From: Progne subis subis
Taxonomy: Eukaryota; Chordata; Aves; Passeriformes; Hirundinidae
Reading direction: 5' to 3'
Assembly (NCBI GenBank): GCA_022316685.1
Contig: JAKJHU010000023.1
Location: forward strand, 10,228,096-10,292,095
DNA length: 64,000 nucleotides
This document shows positions 25,741 to 38,680 of the stretch, one piece after another (within the stretch, counting starts at the first letter, position 1; each line of letters opens with the position of its first letter). The notes under the pieces were generated by a model. The model was not told the origin of the DNA. It ran no database searches and saw only the letters and a list, made by a program, of their open reading frames with translations. The position numbers and the translations under genes were made by a program.

Positions 25741-26250
25741 TGTGGCGGTGCAAGAATTGTTTTATCAAGTTTTATAAGTAGTTTTTTGTTATGGTTTATT
25801 TCACTGTGCCCCCAGTTCTGTAACAGTCCTTCCCCTTTGAGTTGTTTCTGTCCATCATCCCACCCCCCACCTATCCTTGTGAATCGCCTCTCCCCCCCAG
25901 CTCTGGGGCATCCTGTCTGTTACCTCGGGACCCCTCCCCAGCCTGGGAAATTCCCAGAGGGGTGTCGAGTGATAGGCTGGTGCTGGGGAAATCCCCTTTT
26001 CTCTTTTTGTCAGTAGTCAGAGGCTTAGAAGTGGACACCCCCCATTAACCCCCTGAATCCCCTGATTTGCTATCCTGTTGTGTCCTCCCCTGAATCCTCC
26101 CCCGCTTATAAGATCGGGGAGGGGAATTCAGAGTCTCTCTGGCTGGCAGTTTGGACGAGCTGCGGAGCTCCCACAGCTTGGCTTGAATAAACCATCTTTA
26201 AACCTGCTCAGCTGAGAGCCGATCCTTTTATCTGCCGCCGCATCACAACA
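25741..26250 (+). mobile_element. Endogenous-retrovirus LTR
   Basis: A ~510-nt element begins TGTGGCGGTG and ends near CATCACAACA, so it has TG...CA ends as LTRs do. Its composition changes abruptly from AT-rich flanks to a C-rich U3-like region. A TATAAG box lies at 26,107 and an AATAAA signal at 26,186-26,191 follows at a retroviral-like distance. A short U5-like segment then leads to the end. This layout is that of a U3-R-U5 LTR in + orientation. I cannot name the family or define target-site duplications with certainty. No gag, pol or env sequence is present. Confidence 0.72.
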
Positions 26251-26330
26251 CAATTTGGGCCAGCCGCTGCTGAGAAGCCGAGTCCAGCAGGTAAAGATAG
26301 CCTGCTTGCAAACCCGGACCGGAACGCTTT
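26251..26330 (+). mobile_element. Probable retroviral leader remnant after the LTR
   Basis: Immediately 3' of the LTR is TTTGGGCCAGCC, at the position where a primer-binding site beginning TGG would be expected. It is followed about 30 nt later by a splice-donor-like CAG|GTAAAG (26,288-26,296). GC-rich sequence continues for some tens of bases and then fades into the flank. This suggests that a little of the internal leader survives, rather than a clean solo LTR. The extent and the tRNA identity are uncertain. Confidence 0.4.
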
Positions 26331-29300
26331 GGCCACTGTGCAGGTCTGAGCCAGCCAGGGGCCCGCGTCTGCCCGGCATGGAGGGGCACAGCCACATCCT
26401 ACTGCTGCCTAATAAATATGCTGCCACACTTTTCCTCCTCTCACACTCACACTCACAAGTAGACATGCTGCTCCTCTTTGCTTTCTCCTGACCAATCCTC
26501 AGGGCTGGCTCACCCATACAGCTTCTGAAACAGGGAGAGTAAATCACATCAACTCAGAGTAACTGCAGCTGGAAGGAAAGCTGTTAGCTTACCTGAGGAT
26601 TAATGCAGTACTGCAAAGATTCTATGGAAACTGTCATAATTTTAGGTGGTGACAGCATGGCCTCCATATTGTTCAAAGTAAGAACAGACCCCAGATGTTC
26701 TGAAAAAGGATAAAACCTAGAAATATAGTTGCATTCATTCATGAAAATATCTTCTGAAAACCTAACACCCTTAAATCAACAGTAATAAAATAAGCCTTGG
26801 TAATGCTGTACAAGCTAAGCCAGTCTGAAAGATTCTGAGAGGATTTTTGCTGTTTGTACTCTCATAAATTGTTACTTCCTAGGAATAGTATTTTAAATAC
26901 AGCGAGGGAAAAAAGTCTTGAAGAAGGAGTTTTATAATGTCCCCATAAACCTGTAAAATAACAATGCAAGTGCAGAAGGGGTTTTTTTCCTTTTTTTAAA
27001 GTGTATCACAGAATGTTAATGTGTAGACTGGAATTCTGTTCTCAGGAATAAATCTCTGGAACTACCCCTGGATCTATCTACTTATGTCATATTGCATCCA
27101 TTACTGCAGCATTTGAACACCTTCCAACTACTTACAGTAAAAATAATAATCTCTGTCTCCTTTTCCACAATAGGGCAGTGCTCATATTCATGATCAGTTT
27201 GTGTATCTGGTGTCTGTACAGTGTGTACGGCAGCTTAATGCTGTTTCTGGGTACAACCCACAACAAGTATAATAAGAAATATCAGACATAAAGCAAGTGG
27301 TTTGTTTGGTAAGACTATGTGTACATTCAAGCCTAGGAAATTGAATGGGCAAGTATTGCATTTGCTTTTCAAAGCGAGTATTATTTATCACACCAGCATG
27401 TCTCTCATTTTGTAGAGGCAGATTATCATCTCTACTGCTGAAGATTTCTTGTCACACTGGTTCAATCCCATGTGCATCCCCTTTCTTCTAAGATAAACCC
27501 TCCATGAAATACTAGTAGTGAGATTTTGATTTTCACAGTCATTTAATAAAAAGTACTTAATTATTCATTCTATACAACTCTCTGGAAATAGCAAGCTCTC
27601 TTTAAGGAGGGAGATGCTTCAGCAGTAAATCATAGGATATCAAACAGGGAAGATAAAACTTGTGAAGAACTTTTTAATTAAGAGAATGGATGAACAATTC
27701 ATAATTAATTATTTGGGAATTAATGCCACCTCAATTTATCATCAAACATTTGCAAAAGCAATACATGCACTTTTACAGTCTTTACAGTCTCTAGGGTCAC
27801 TACTGAATGCTGGCCCAATCCAATACAGTATGACAGATGTAGTCAGGTCATCAGTTCTTTGTTGATTGCTCTGCAGAAATTGTATGAAGGATGTCAGTAA
27901 TAATTTAAATGCTCAGTTCTTTGTGGATAAAAGGACCAGGAAATTAAAACTTTGTGCCTATTTATTATTTCAGTGTGACTGGCTGTAAATTGTTTTGCAA
28001 TGCTTTGTGAAATCTCTGAAGGTACAATTTGAAAATAGTTTGATATTATGAATAGCCTGTGTTCAATTCATGAAGACTGCAATTTCACCTCACATACAGA
28101 GTTTTCCTTTCCTCGCCATTGGTTGTTTTATCTCTTCATTTTTATTTTGTTCTGAATTTCTCAAGAATGGTGATTTAGGGCTAATAGCTGAGCAGGGATG
28201 CCATCTTTCTGCCAGCATGTGTCACACAACCTGCTATGGAAACATTGGGCAGCTATTCACTGCTAATTTTGTCACTCATAAAACCACACATGCAGCATCT
28301 TAGAAGAATTACTGATGTCCTTCCTCTACCAGGGTCACTATGTGCACCATCGCACACATCACTTCTGGCCATGTGGTGAAACTGTGCAGGAGCATCAGGT
28401 CTCCTAAGCATCTTCTCACACACATCTCAGACCACAGCAAAGGAGATCCTGAGCATGTCAGCTGCAATAAATACATTTCATACCCAGTCTGAAAATGGAA
28501 GAGCCTACTGAATCTTCAGAAGGAAGAATGTTAGGGAAAAGCCTATGAGCCTATTTCCAGAGCAATTAATCCAGTCCAGCTCAGGCTCTCCCATCTCTAG
28601 GCTAACTGCATAAAAGAAGGAGTCAGCATGAAAACCACAGAATGGCTGAACTCTTCCAGTCATTACAATTTTTTCATACTCTGTTCACATGAATATTTCA
28701 TGGGTCAGAATGTTCATTAACACACTGTTCAGCTGCTTTCCTAAACCTGAACTTAAAGAGAGAAGTAGCCAAGCAGGGAAATATGGAGTGGTGATCTGGG
28801 TAATCTGAGAAAGCCAATAAAAGTTTTAATTGACACAGAAGATTTTGGTCCAAGTAAGAAACCGAGATGAGTCTGGGAGAAAAGGCAGAAGGATTACATG
28901 TCAGAACAGAGACCCTGAAGGAAAAGAGATCATTGCTGCAGACAGGGGATTCTGGGCACTCCTAGCCCAAGGACAGTTCCAGAGGAGAAAACTGGAGTAT
29001 GTGAATATATGGAGACATTCTGGTTCTGATTTCTAGTGCAAGGAAACAAAACGTTACCACTTTATAGACCATTAGTCACTTGCATCTCCACACAGCCAGA
29101 GCTTTGAGAGAGTGAGCAACAGTGTGTGAGAGGCACCAAGGGATCATCATTGTTCCTGCCTAGTTCAGGCTTCTAAACATTTAAGACTGTTTTCTGAGAA
29201 AGATGCCAAGGTTTCATAGACAACACTTATCAGAGACCAAGGAAACAATATGGAAATTGCTCAAGTGGCAGAAAACTTAAAAGGACAGAGGATCAACAGG

Positions 29301-29659
29301 AGCCGTCCCAGCAGTGTGGTATATATACAGCTTCTTTAAAAGTTCACATTTTTCCACCCTTCAAGGATCCTCAGAATGTCTCAGTCAAATGCAACCCAGA
29401 TAATGAGACCCAGAAGCAGTAATTAATGAATTCTCAAAGGAAAATACATTTGCTTCTACTGTTATAAAACCAGCTTCTGTACAAAGACATTTAATTTAGA
29501 TATGCCAAAATATTTTGAGAGTTTCTAATACTATTCTGTACCAGTATTTGCCATACCTGAGGTTCTCGTGCAATTTTTATTCAGATTGAAAAGAGAAGGA
29601 TTAGGTGAAGGATTTACTTCAGGATTTGTGGGAATTTATGCCTCAAAAATCAACAGGAT

Positions 29660-29676
29660 CTACATGTTACATGTAG
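29660..29676. repeat. 17-bp odd palindrome
   Basis: CTACATGT, a central T, then ACATGTAG. Short and possibly coincidental. Confidence 0.9.
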
Positions 29677-30454
29677 GCCATTCCTTCGGGCTTACATGCA
29701 GCTAGGATATCTTGGAAAAGATCTTTTTCCTGATTTGGGAATTTTTGGTGGAGGAAATCTGAGGGATAGATACATTTGTCTGGAGTTTCTGTACTGCTGT
29801 AAGTGCAAAGTCCTGAGGTTTTGTTGTTTATGCATAATCCAACTCCAGAGCACTGGCTAAGCCAACTCTAGAACTAGATAGGCTGCTGGAGATCTGCTAT
29901 AGAGCAAATCCTGTATGTCCAAGCTGCCTTGGTGCTCCTATACACAAATAAATCAGCAGTCTCCCCATAAACAGTAGATACAACCTGAGTAGACCTCAAG
30001 AGCAGATATCTTCCTGAACACTTCCCATGTGATGCATAAACAAGTATTTGTGACATTTCCAAGACTCAGATTTCACCTCTCCTGCCCAGAAGCAGAAACC
30101 AGCTTCCCATAGATCACCAATAGTTAGATCCCATGGCTAAGAGCTAAGAATATACTGGAGGCAAGGTCGATGTGACTCACCTCCCTCAGCCCTCACGTAA
30201 GGTTTTGAGAAAAGTTGTTTCCCTTCTTATGCCCTCATTCATAGGGAGACCTTCACTGTGGTGGGTCTTCAGGTACTTCTGCACAAGGACAAACTACAGT
30301 GAAAGAGCAATACCCAATGTTCACATGTAAACAACAACCCAGGAGACCACTCTCACTGAAATAACAAATGGAGGTAATTATACAGAGGAACTGGGTCCAG
30401 TTCATGACTAGAAAAATGAAGAAAAACAAACTGATGATGCTCAAAATACTTCAC

Positions 30455-30475
30455 TTTTTTTTTTTTTTTTTTTTT
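30455..30475. repeat. Poly-T tract (21)
   Basis: An uninterrupted T run in intergenic DNA. A second, shorter T run lies about 40 nt downstream. Confidence 0.95.
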
Positions 30476-32460
30476 CATTAGTCATTCTTACAATAACAAG
30501 CATGTTATTTGTTCCCTTTTTTTTTTCTCTGTGTTGGCCAAAATACTTGTGTCTGGAGCGCTGCAGTATCCCTGGCTAAGCCAGCAGAATGGCTTGCCAA
30601 ATAATGTCTGGGGACACACATACAAAAGCTGGAATGAAAAACAAAATGTTGATGCTGGCCTATAAAGAGAAGTCAGGCTTTTAAGGTCAGTGAGAGGTAA
30701 GTGGTTTGTTTGCTCTCATGGGGGTAAGTATTAAGCCTCTGAGGCTTAGAAGGGAATTAAGCCCAGGCGTTTCATTTTCTAAGGAAGTGATGTACTCAGC
30801 GAGCTATTCCATAATCAGAGGGGGCACATTCATTTCATTCCCACCTAAAAGAAAGAAAGATGTGTTGTTTTTTGAGACAACAGCCGCAAATAAAGGTACC
30901 TCCAATTTCTTCACTTTGCTCTCACCTACTTTTAAATACACAGCAGAAGTACCTAAGCTTATATCTATGTTTGGTTGAAGGTCATTGGAGGCAGCCAGAG
31001 AGCTTAGCTCAGAGGCTCAATATGACCTCTGTCTCCTGGACATGCAGGACTTAAGTGACTGTAAAGGAAGTACAGGCACTACAGCTGGAAGGTTAAAGTT
31101 GAGAGAATAAACACAGGTAGCAGTACAAAGGTTTTTTCAGGTAACTCCGTGAGACACCCAACTGTCTTCCTGGTTTGGACAGAAAACCACAGACATGGCT
31201 TTCAGCTTTGCATCCTACCTTGTGAATAAAGGACTTAAAAGTCATGCACCTGTCTTCTACTACATCTGTCTTTTTTTCTCCTTTCCTCCCCGTTAGTCAG
31301 CTCCTCAGTCAGCTTCAAGTTTCACAGATCTAATGTCAATCCCTAGAGAACTACCCTGGGAAACATCAAGATCCCTGGTCCTGTAGCTCCTTGGCTACAG
31401 GATACTTATGAGCAGTTCAGAAGTCACTCTTATATCAAAGCTGTGCCTCCCAGGGCTATGCTGGCCTCACAGACAATGGGTTATCTAAATCCTTGGCTGC
31501 TAGAAGAAGCTGCTGAGACTGACTTTGCTGGGTTATAATCCACCTTTGCACCCAGCTCAAGAGCCATTGCCATCTCCTGTCCTTGTGTCCAGAACACTGT
31601 AGCTTTTAGAGCAGTGCAACAAACATCTTTTCATCCTCAGTCTGAGAGCAATGCATTTGCAGGGTCAGGCAATCTCCCCTTATTTGGGGAAGAACATCTA
31701 TACTCTGCACTCCTTCCCAGGGCACTCATAGTGTCAGTTCAAAGCCTCTGTGCCTAAAGCCATCGATGGCCAAAGATATAGATAACACCTTGTGAAAGCG
31801 CTCCTGTAGCAGGGGGATTGGTCAGTATGCTGTGGTCTACCTCAAGACCTTGGTGAAGCTTTGTGTAGAATTACTATCACCCACTGTACTGAGCACAGCC
31901 ATTTACAGTTGTGGAAATTTAAAGGATCACGGAAACACCATCAGTGAGGCAGTCTGCAATAATAGCTCATGGTGAGAGCGAGCTACAGCTTACAAACAGG
32001 CAGCCATTGTTAATAGCTGTCTACACAACAGGTAGGTACAAGAAATAACACAAGAAAGGAAGAAAAGAGGAAAGATAGAGAGCTATGTTAAGAAATCAAG
32101 CAGCTACAAGACCTGAAAAAGTACATAACTGAGTGATTTTTAATTCGATTCAATTAAAGCTCTTCTGTGACTAATCTCTGGTCAATCAAAAGCTGATTTT
32201 TAAGGTTATGCAGAAGTTAACACTTGCACAATAATGGAGAAAACTGATCCCAAGACACAGGACTTATACAAGCACTTTCCATACATAGATGCCTATTCAT
32301 TTCATTGGAATCTGCTTACCCATACCTCTCAGGCAGTTCATGATATTTCAAAAACCAATAAAGACATGCAGTGCACAAATAAAACCAATGAAAACCTATA
32401 AATAATTTTAAGAAGCCAGTTGTATCCCTTATATGCCATGTTTATCAAAGCAGAGGGGAA

Positions 32461-32499
32461 AACAAACAAATAAACAAAAAAAAAAAAAAACCAAAAAAA
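32461..32499. repeat. A/C-rich low-complexity tract
   Basis: AACAAACAAATAAAC followed by a run of 15 A and then CCAAAAAAAC. Simple sequence. Confidence 0.9.
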
Positions 32500-34988
32500 C
32501 ACTCCTGACAATGCTGTATTAAAATGCTGACTATTATGTAGTCATTATTGGTTATAAGTAATTTGAAAATTCTTACAACAATAACAGACAACTGAGTGGA
32601 CTAAATATTAGTCCAGGGAATTAACCTGTATGAGTTTTGTGGACTAGATTCTAGTAATTAGAGGAGGTGGAATTTCAGTATATGTGCTTCCTATATGCAT
32701 TTGGGAGCCTTTTTGGTTTGCAATGTTACAAAAACTGAAGGAGAAGGGGAATAATGAAGATAGGTAGAGTGCAGTTTGATTCAGCACTCTCTCTTGGGTC
32801 TACATTCAGGCAGGAGAAGCTGATATCAGACACTTTGTATGCAGTAGCACTTAAGCCAGGAGAATTGCTGAAGGGGAGGAAGCTAGACAGAACAGGATTT
32901 ACCAGGAGACCCAGTCCCTTCCCTCACTGCCGTGGTCACAGCCATTTGGCTACAAAACTCTTACCTCATCCAAGGCAGAGGAATCAAAACCTGGCCACAT
33001 ATTCTGATGTCTTTACAGTCCTCAGTCTTACCATGACCTTTCTACATGTTACCTGCTGACTGCCTGAATTTAAAGCATTATTAATGTTTTCTCAGTTAAG
33101 AAAAAAAAAAGAAAAAAAATAATATGAGAAACAGTTACATTTTTTTCATAAAAAAGAAACCATATTTCCTAATAAAAATTTCTAAATGCTCTTGTATAAT
33201 AATGCCAAAATAACAATGACACATTAAATAAATCCAATTACTAAAGACCAAAAGAATAAAATCTAAAGAAAGATGAAAATATAAGATTATAACATTTTAT
33301 TGTGTGTACATACTGAATAAAATTACCACATAAAATTCTCATCTAAATCATCGTAAGCTGTGATGCCACATGTTCCAGTGTTAAATGTCCAGGAACAGAA
33401 ATTTAAGAGCTGAATATTCAGTTTTCTTTTGCTTTTCAGACTCTGCATGGTTCAAGATTCTTTTGTTAGGTTTCAAGAGAAAGGTAGACTTTGTGCCATC
33501 TGCAAGGTGAGAGGAAATAGCATATTTTAGCAAGCCAGAGGTACACGAGACAGGGCTATTTGGCAGACCTTTGACTCCTCCAGGGCAACTAGACCAGTCA
33601 GCCTCCCTTGTGCCGCTGTTTCAGACAAGGCTCTGCTTTACCATTTACAATGCTGCCATCTATTGACGTCCGTGGAATTTTATCTCAGGATCCGTGATCG
33701 TATTTTCCTTTAGCAACTTTTTGCACTTGTATTCGCACTTGTATTTTTCTCGATGGGATTTATCTAGCTAAACATACACACCTGCAATAACAGCACCATG
33801 TGAGAATTGCCTGAGGCTTCCTTGAAAACCACTGGAAGACTAAAGCACTTCTGGGCTGTGATTCACTTCTACCCAAAGTAGATAACCAACATATACCAGA
33901 TAAACAGCACCCAAAATGCATTACTGTGCTTTGCCCATGGCTATAATGCTATCTGAAGAGCATGGTATGAGTAAGCAGATCGGGTGTAGAGATCACTGTC
34001 AGACTGTAAGTGAGGACAGAAAGACAGCAAAGGAATATTACCCTCCGTCCCAGTGGGGGATGTTTTTAGAGGTGCTCCTGATATTTAATTCATTAACATA
34101 TATCCATGTACAATGAGGCCACAGGAGCTACAGAAGAGAGATATCAGCTACATCTAACTTTGGATAAAAGTATTGTTATTTGGTCTAGAAGTCTAGCTAC
34201 ACTTCGTATTTTCTTTGGCAGTAAAATTGTCTTAAAGATTTTTTACCTCTCCCCAACTCTGCATCTGGTAGCCTGTCCCTCAGAAATCCAGAGGTAAGAG
34301 AAGCCTCACATGTGGTTACACAGCCTTACACACCTTCGCCCTCCACTATCCCCCCAAAAGAGGTATCTTTTCCTGTAAATTTATGAATTGTAGGTTCACA
34401 TTATACAGGAGCTAGACCTAAGAAGGATTTGTTTTTAATCCAAAGAGTTTATGTAATGATTGAAAATCTCCCAAAAATAATGTAAAATATTATTTTGTCT
34501 TAGTAAAGAACAAGTGGAGTCAATAATTGCAATACTTTGGACAATCTGCAGTTCTAAATGTGACTTATTTTGAATTATATTTAACTCACTTCAATAACAT
34601 AATCTTTGCAAAATAATGGTCTACATACAAATCTGCACAAGCTGTGCAGAACCACACACTTGGGTGTGACAGATGTGTGATTTTTGACCAGCAGAATAAG
34701 CAAAATAGGTTACTGCCTACTTTCCAACTTCCAGTCATTGCCACTGTGCGCTGGAAACTACCTCCCCTTCAGCTCTGATGCCCAGAATGCTTTTTCAGCT
34801 TATGTAAGTGTGCTGCAGATTTAAACTTTCGGCACCTTTATTTTTACAAACCTCCAGTCATTAAATTCATAGCTTCTTAAAGAATAAGTTTATGAAACTA
34901 ACTGCCTAATTAATGATTCTGAGTAGCCGACAAATGTTCTCTAAGACTTGACAACAGCAAATGCTGTTTCTGATGAAGAAATTTCTGT

Positions 34989-35071
34989 GCTCCAATAGGT
35001 AGTCCTGTCCAACATTTTGTTTTCTTGCCAGGAAACATTTCCCAGTGTCCTTATTTTTAGCCTATTGGAGC
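34989..35071. repeat. Spaced 11-bp perfect inverted repeat
   Basis: GCTCCAATAGG (34,989-34,999) and its exact reverse complement CCTATTGGAGC (35,061-35,071) enclose 61 nt. This resembles terminal inverted repeats or a large stem-loop, but no flanking duplication is obvious. Confidence 0.85.
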
Positions 35072-37654
35072 AACACTGAAAACTTCAAGGAACACAGTCA
35101 TGGAAGAAAGTAGTTCAAGAAGGACATGCTGCATTATGGGACACCATTGACAAAACTGATCAATAAAACCCTGTGATGCTTCTGGCCCTCAGCCTGTGAG
35201 AGATCTCATGCTGGAATTAATAGGAGCTATGCTTTCATCACCAAATCATTAGTTTTGAGAAAAAATTGTAGGGGTATTCACTTCATTTTAGACTCAGTTT
35301 ATACCTTTTATGATTCATGGGTGTAGAAAAAAAATGTATTTACCAATCAAAAATTAATGTGAGACCTTCTCTACTGTTGGGTTGTGGGAGGGACCACATA
35401 AAGGGCTTTCCTTTAAAAGCAAACCTTGCCAGGGTGCTCCTTCTCCTCTGATGAGATAGATTTTAAACTTATTAAATATCTATGTGGTCTTCCAAGGAAA
35501 ACACAGCTCATACAGGAAAAGATATCTTGTAAAGTGAAAGATTCAGAAGAGATCTAGGGAAAGTGATCAGGTGAAACACAGGGGAAGAAACTGGTTTTCA
35601 GCAGACAAGAAGTACTGATTCCACTGTTTAAAAAATCTATATAATCAGAGGTTTATTTAATTTATTTATTTTAAGTTATATTTCTGTAGTCCCATAATGT
35701 AATTTCTTCTGTGCTTCCAGATGATAACTGTGCAAGTGCAAATATGCATAAGTAAGGCAGATAGAAGGGAGTAAGCAAAAAGCAGTAAACCAGGAGAATG
35801 TGCGTTTTATACGTAAGCCTATCCAAGTCTTACACCAAAAAGTAGTATTTCAAACTGAAATATCACAAAACTACAAAACATTTTAATACTGGTAGCATTT
35901 TCAAAATCTACATATCACCAACAGTAAGACATTACTTGAAGTCTTTGCCTGAGAGTGGTAAGTTTAACAAAACCAACACATGTGCCAAACCTTTGTGCAG
36001 GTTGCCCCGATGCCTTCCTCCCATACAAAGTGAAGCAGTTCAGCAATAAAGCATGCCTTTACTTTAATTTATATTTATCATAATCACCTATCAACATAAT
36101 TTACTTCAGCTAAAGATCTGCACATGCCATCACCCCTTTTTCTGAGAGTGGCCCATGTCAGGAATGAGCAGGATAAGCATCGAGCAGCTCTTTCTTAGTG
36201 CACCAGGACTTCTTAAGCCAGAACTGTGTCCTGATGACTAATAAATACACCATTTATGATTTGCCTGATTCCTTTTTTAACCTACTGACTCTCCAAGATA
36301 ACCTCAATGTGCTGCTGTCCACAGCCTTCAGCCATCAGTAGTGTGCCATGGGTAAAAGCAGATACCAATGTATGAGCATAAAGCACCCCAAATCTGCCTC
36401 TAGGAATACACAGATCAGAGCAAGAAAAGCTGGAAGCGCCTCTGAGTACACTGCATGCCCATCAGACAAAGCAGGCAGGTAACTGTATAAAACACTCCTT
36501 TCTTGGAGACAGAGGCTCTCTATGAGTTTTTTTGGCCATACATAGGGAAATCACAAAACACTTGGGATACAGCGGCTGAATGGGACCACAATTAAAATCC
36601 ACTGCAGTATCTAGACTCCTCAACTCTGCACAGATACCTGAGTCCCATAGGAAAATATACAGTGACACAGTAGCTGGAAGAAAAGGATACATAGATGATG
36701 GAGAAGCCACTAGCATTTTTGAAGTGGTGACTTAGTGCTCTTAATATGCTGAAAATATATTTATAACCTATTTTTTTACCACTTTTAAAGAAGATCTTTT
36801 GAACTATTAAATATGATGCCCATACCAGGCAAATTAGTAGAAATTATTTTTAAAAATAACTTTAGTAGATGTATAGGAAATAAATGTAGAAATCTGCTAC
36901 ATGAATGAGACTCAATATGAAATTTTGTTTCACAATGGGCTTTTTAATTAAAGCAGATAACACAGGGAAGTTGTCTCAATATGATCTGCTGAAATTTTCG
37001 GAGGGCAAGCAGCTAGAGCTTTTAGCACACCAGGAGAGCTGAAAAACAGGAATAATGGGTGGATTTCTTGTACTGGAAGTATTAATTAAAAGCACAGAAA
37101 GTAAAGAGAAATAGCCTTAGTGGACAGAAGCCCTAGGGGAATCCTTCTAGCCCAGATCATTAGCATGAGACATACTTGTGTGTTACGGCCCAGCCGTGAG
37201 CTGTCTGGAGAAAGGCACAGACAGTGGGGTGGCATGGTCTCTTGTGGATACTGGGCTATTCATATGGTACAGCTGAGGGGTTTGTTGACCACGAAGAAAC
37301 ACACAACAACATTATGGCACCAGGCAATAGCTGGCAAATTTAATATAGAGAGTGTAAAATGCTACACAGGGGAAAATACAACCCTGGCTCTGCCAGCTGT
37401 GACAGGTCCCCAAGGGGCTGCTCATTCACAGTCCCGTGAAAATACTGGCTCACTACAGAACCTGAACAGAAAATTAAGACATTAACTGTGGAAAAAATAA
37501 TAACCGGAGGGTAACGTATGGCAGTGCCTTACCACCACCACTGCAGCACACACATGTTTTGAGTAACACTTCAGCTTGGTGAGCCCTGTGTGTGCCCTGG
37601 GACTGCAGACAGCGACCACGGGTGAGGTGGGACAGCAGGAGCTCGGCACTTGCC

Positions 37655-38060
37655 CGAGAAGGGCAATGGAGCTGGGGAAGGGTCTGGAGCACCAGGCCGG
37701 TGAGGAGCGGCTGAGGGGCCGGGCGTGTTCAGCCTGGAGAAAAGGAGGCTCCGTGCAGACCTTACCACTCCCTACACCCCCCTGAAAGGAGGCTGTACTG
37801 AAGGCTCTTCTTGGTCTCTTTTCCCGGGTAACAAGTGACAGGACGAGAGGAGATAATGTTAAGCTGTGCCAGGGGAGGTTTAGGTTGGACATTAGGAAGT
37901 TTTTCATAAGAAAGGGTGATCAGACACTGGAATAAACTGCCCAGGGAGGTGGTTAAGGAAAGACTGGACGTGGTACTCAGTGCCACGGTTTAGTTGACAA
38001 GGTGGTGTTCGGGCATCGGTCGAACTCGATGATGCCGCACGTCTTTCCCAAGCTAAGCGA
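37655..38060 (+). mobile_element. CR1-type LINE, 3' end of ORF2 plus 3' UTR, sense to GEMIN8
   Basis: The sequence follows the familiar avian CR1 3' region in order: a GAGGAGCGGCTGAGGG block, a CTGGAGAAAAGGAGGCT block, CCTGAAAGGAGGCTGTA, GGTAACAAGTGACAGGA, AGGGGAGGTTTAGGTTGGA, CTGCCCAGGGAGGTGGTT, and finally GGTCGAACTCGATGAT near the terminus. Indels and substitutions break the reverse-transcriptase frame, so it is a dead 5'-truncated copy. Its 3' end abuts, and appears to be absorbed into, the GEMIN8 CpG island. The recognition is from memory of CR1 consensus features, not a database match. Confidence 0.88.
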
Positions 38061-38680
38061 CCCGGCGACTTCGTGGGCTCGCAGCGCCGCCCCGTGAGGG
38101 GCCGGCAGCTCCCTGGGGCGGCCGCGGGGAGCGGGGCCCCGGCGGCGCCTCCCCACAACACCGCGAGATGGCGCCGCGGGCCCGCGGAGCGCCGGGCGGA
38201 AGCGGCGGGGGAAGGCGCGCTGGGGCCCGCCGGAACGGAGCGAGGGAGCGCTGGAGGAAGCTGTGCACGGCTCTCCTTGCCCGCCCGAGCCCCACGCTGC
38301 CCGGGTGGGTGCGGGGACCGCGGTGCCCCCGCGCAGGCTGCGACCCGGGCTGAGGGCGGCGGCAACAGGGCGAAACCGCGGCGGGAGCGGGAAAGCGAAG
38401 GGTTCAGGAGGGGGATATGGGAGCCCGGGCGCCCGGCGGGGCCGAGGGCGGTGATTGTGGCAGCCGGCGGTGGTTGTGATACCGCTACGGGCGCGGGGCT
38501 TTGCCGTTTCCGTGCGCTTTGTCGGCCCGGGGCCTGCGGCGCTCTGTGCGCTGGGGCAGCCGCGGCACAAGGCCTGTGCTCCTGCCAGCCCTTGGGTGTT
38601 TCCATTGTGTGCCCTGTTTGTAGAGGCGGGAGCTGCTCATCGCTCCTGCGGGCCTTTTCGGTCACTTGCTGGAGTTGGGC
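38010..38680 (+). promoter_or_regulatory. GEMIN8: CpG-island promoter of GEMIN8
   Basis: This is the most GC- and CpG-rich stretch of the window and stands out sharply from AT-rich flanks. It lies upstream of the recognised GEMIN8 coding exon on the same strand, as expected for a housekeeping-gene promoter. No TATA box is visible. A YY1-like GAGATGGCGCC element lies at about 38,166-38,176, and ETS-like GGAA cores occur nearby (for example GGCGGAAGCGG near 38,200). YY1 sites of this kind often sit just downstream of TATA-less start sites, so transcription may begin around 38,140-38,170; that is inference. Long open frames on both strands here are GC-composition artefacts. The left edge runs into the 3' end of a CR1 element. 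Confidence 0.8.
38150..38304 (+). other. GEMIN8: Likely GEMIN8 exon 1 (5' UTR, start approximate)
   Basis: This is inferred as the first, untranslated exon. The best donor I can find in the CpG island is CCGG|GTGGGT, with GT at 38,305-38,306. The 5' end is a guess based on the YY1-like element near 38,170. An ATGGCG in good context (38,168) opens a frame that, if this exon is spliced to the one at 42,639, reaches a TGA at 42,646-42,648. It would therefore act as an upstream ORF of about 48 codons rather than the main start. Other donors in the island are possible, so both ends need RNA data. Confidence 0.35.

Larger units (their letters stand above)
26331..37654. other. Gene-poor intergenic DNA upstream of GEMIN8
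   Basis: No coding sequence or RNA gene is supported. It contains poly-T at 30,455-30,475, an A/C-rich tract at 32,461-32,499, a 17-bp odd palindrome at 29,660-29,676 and a spaced 11-bp inverted repeat at 34,989-35,071. The remainder is ordinary AT-rich sequence. Confidence 0.55.

Noticed and set aside
27455..27475. tRNA B-box-like GGTTCAATCC
   Set aside because: No A box, acceptor stem or cloverleaf can be formed with the surrounding sequence.
37482..37907. 141-codon minus-strand frame
   Set aside because: It lies largely antisense to the CR1 element and has no independent features.
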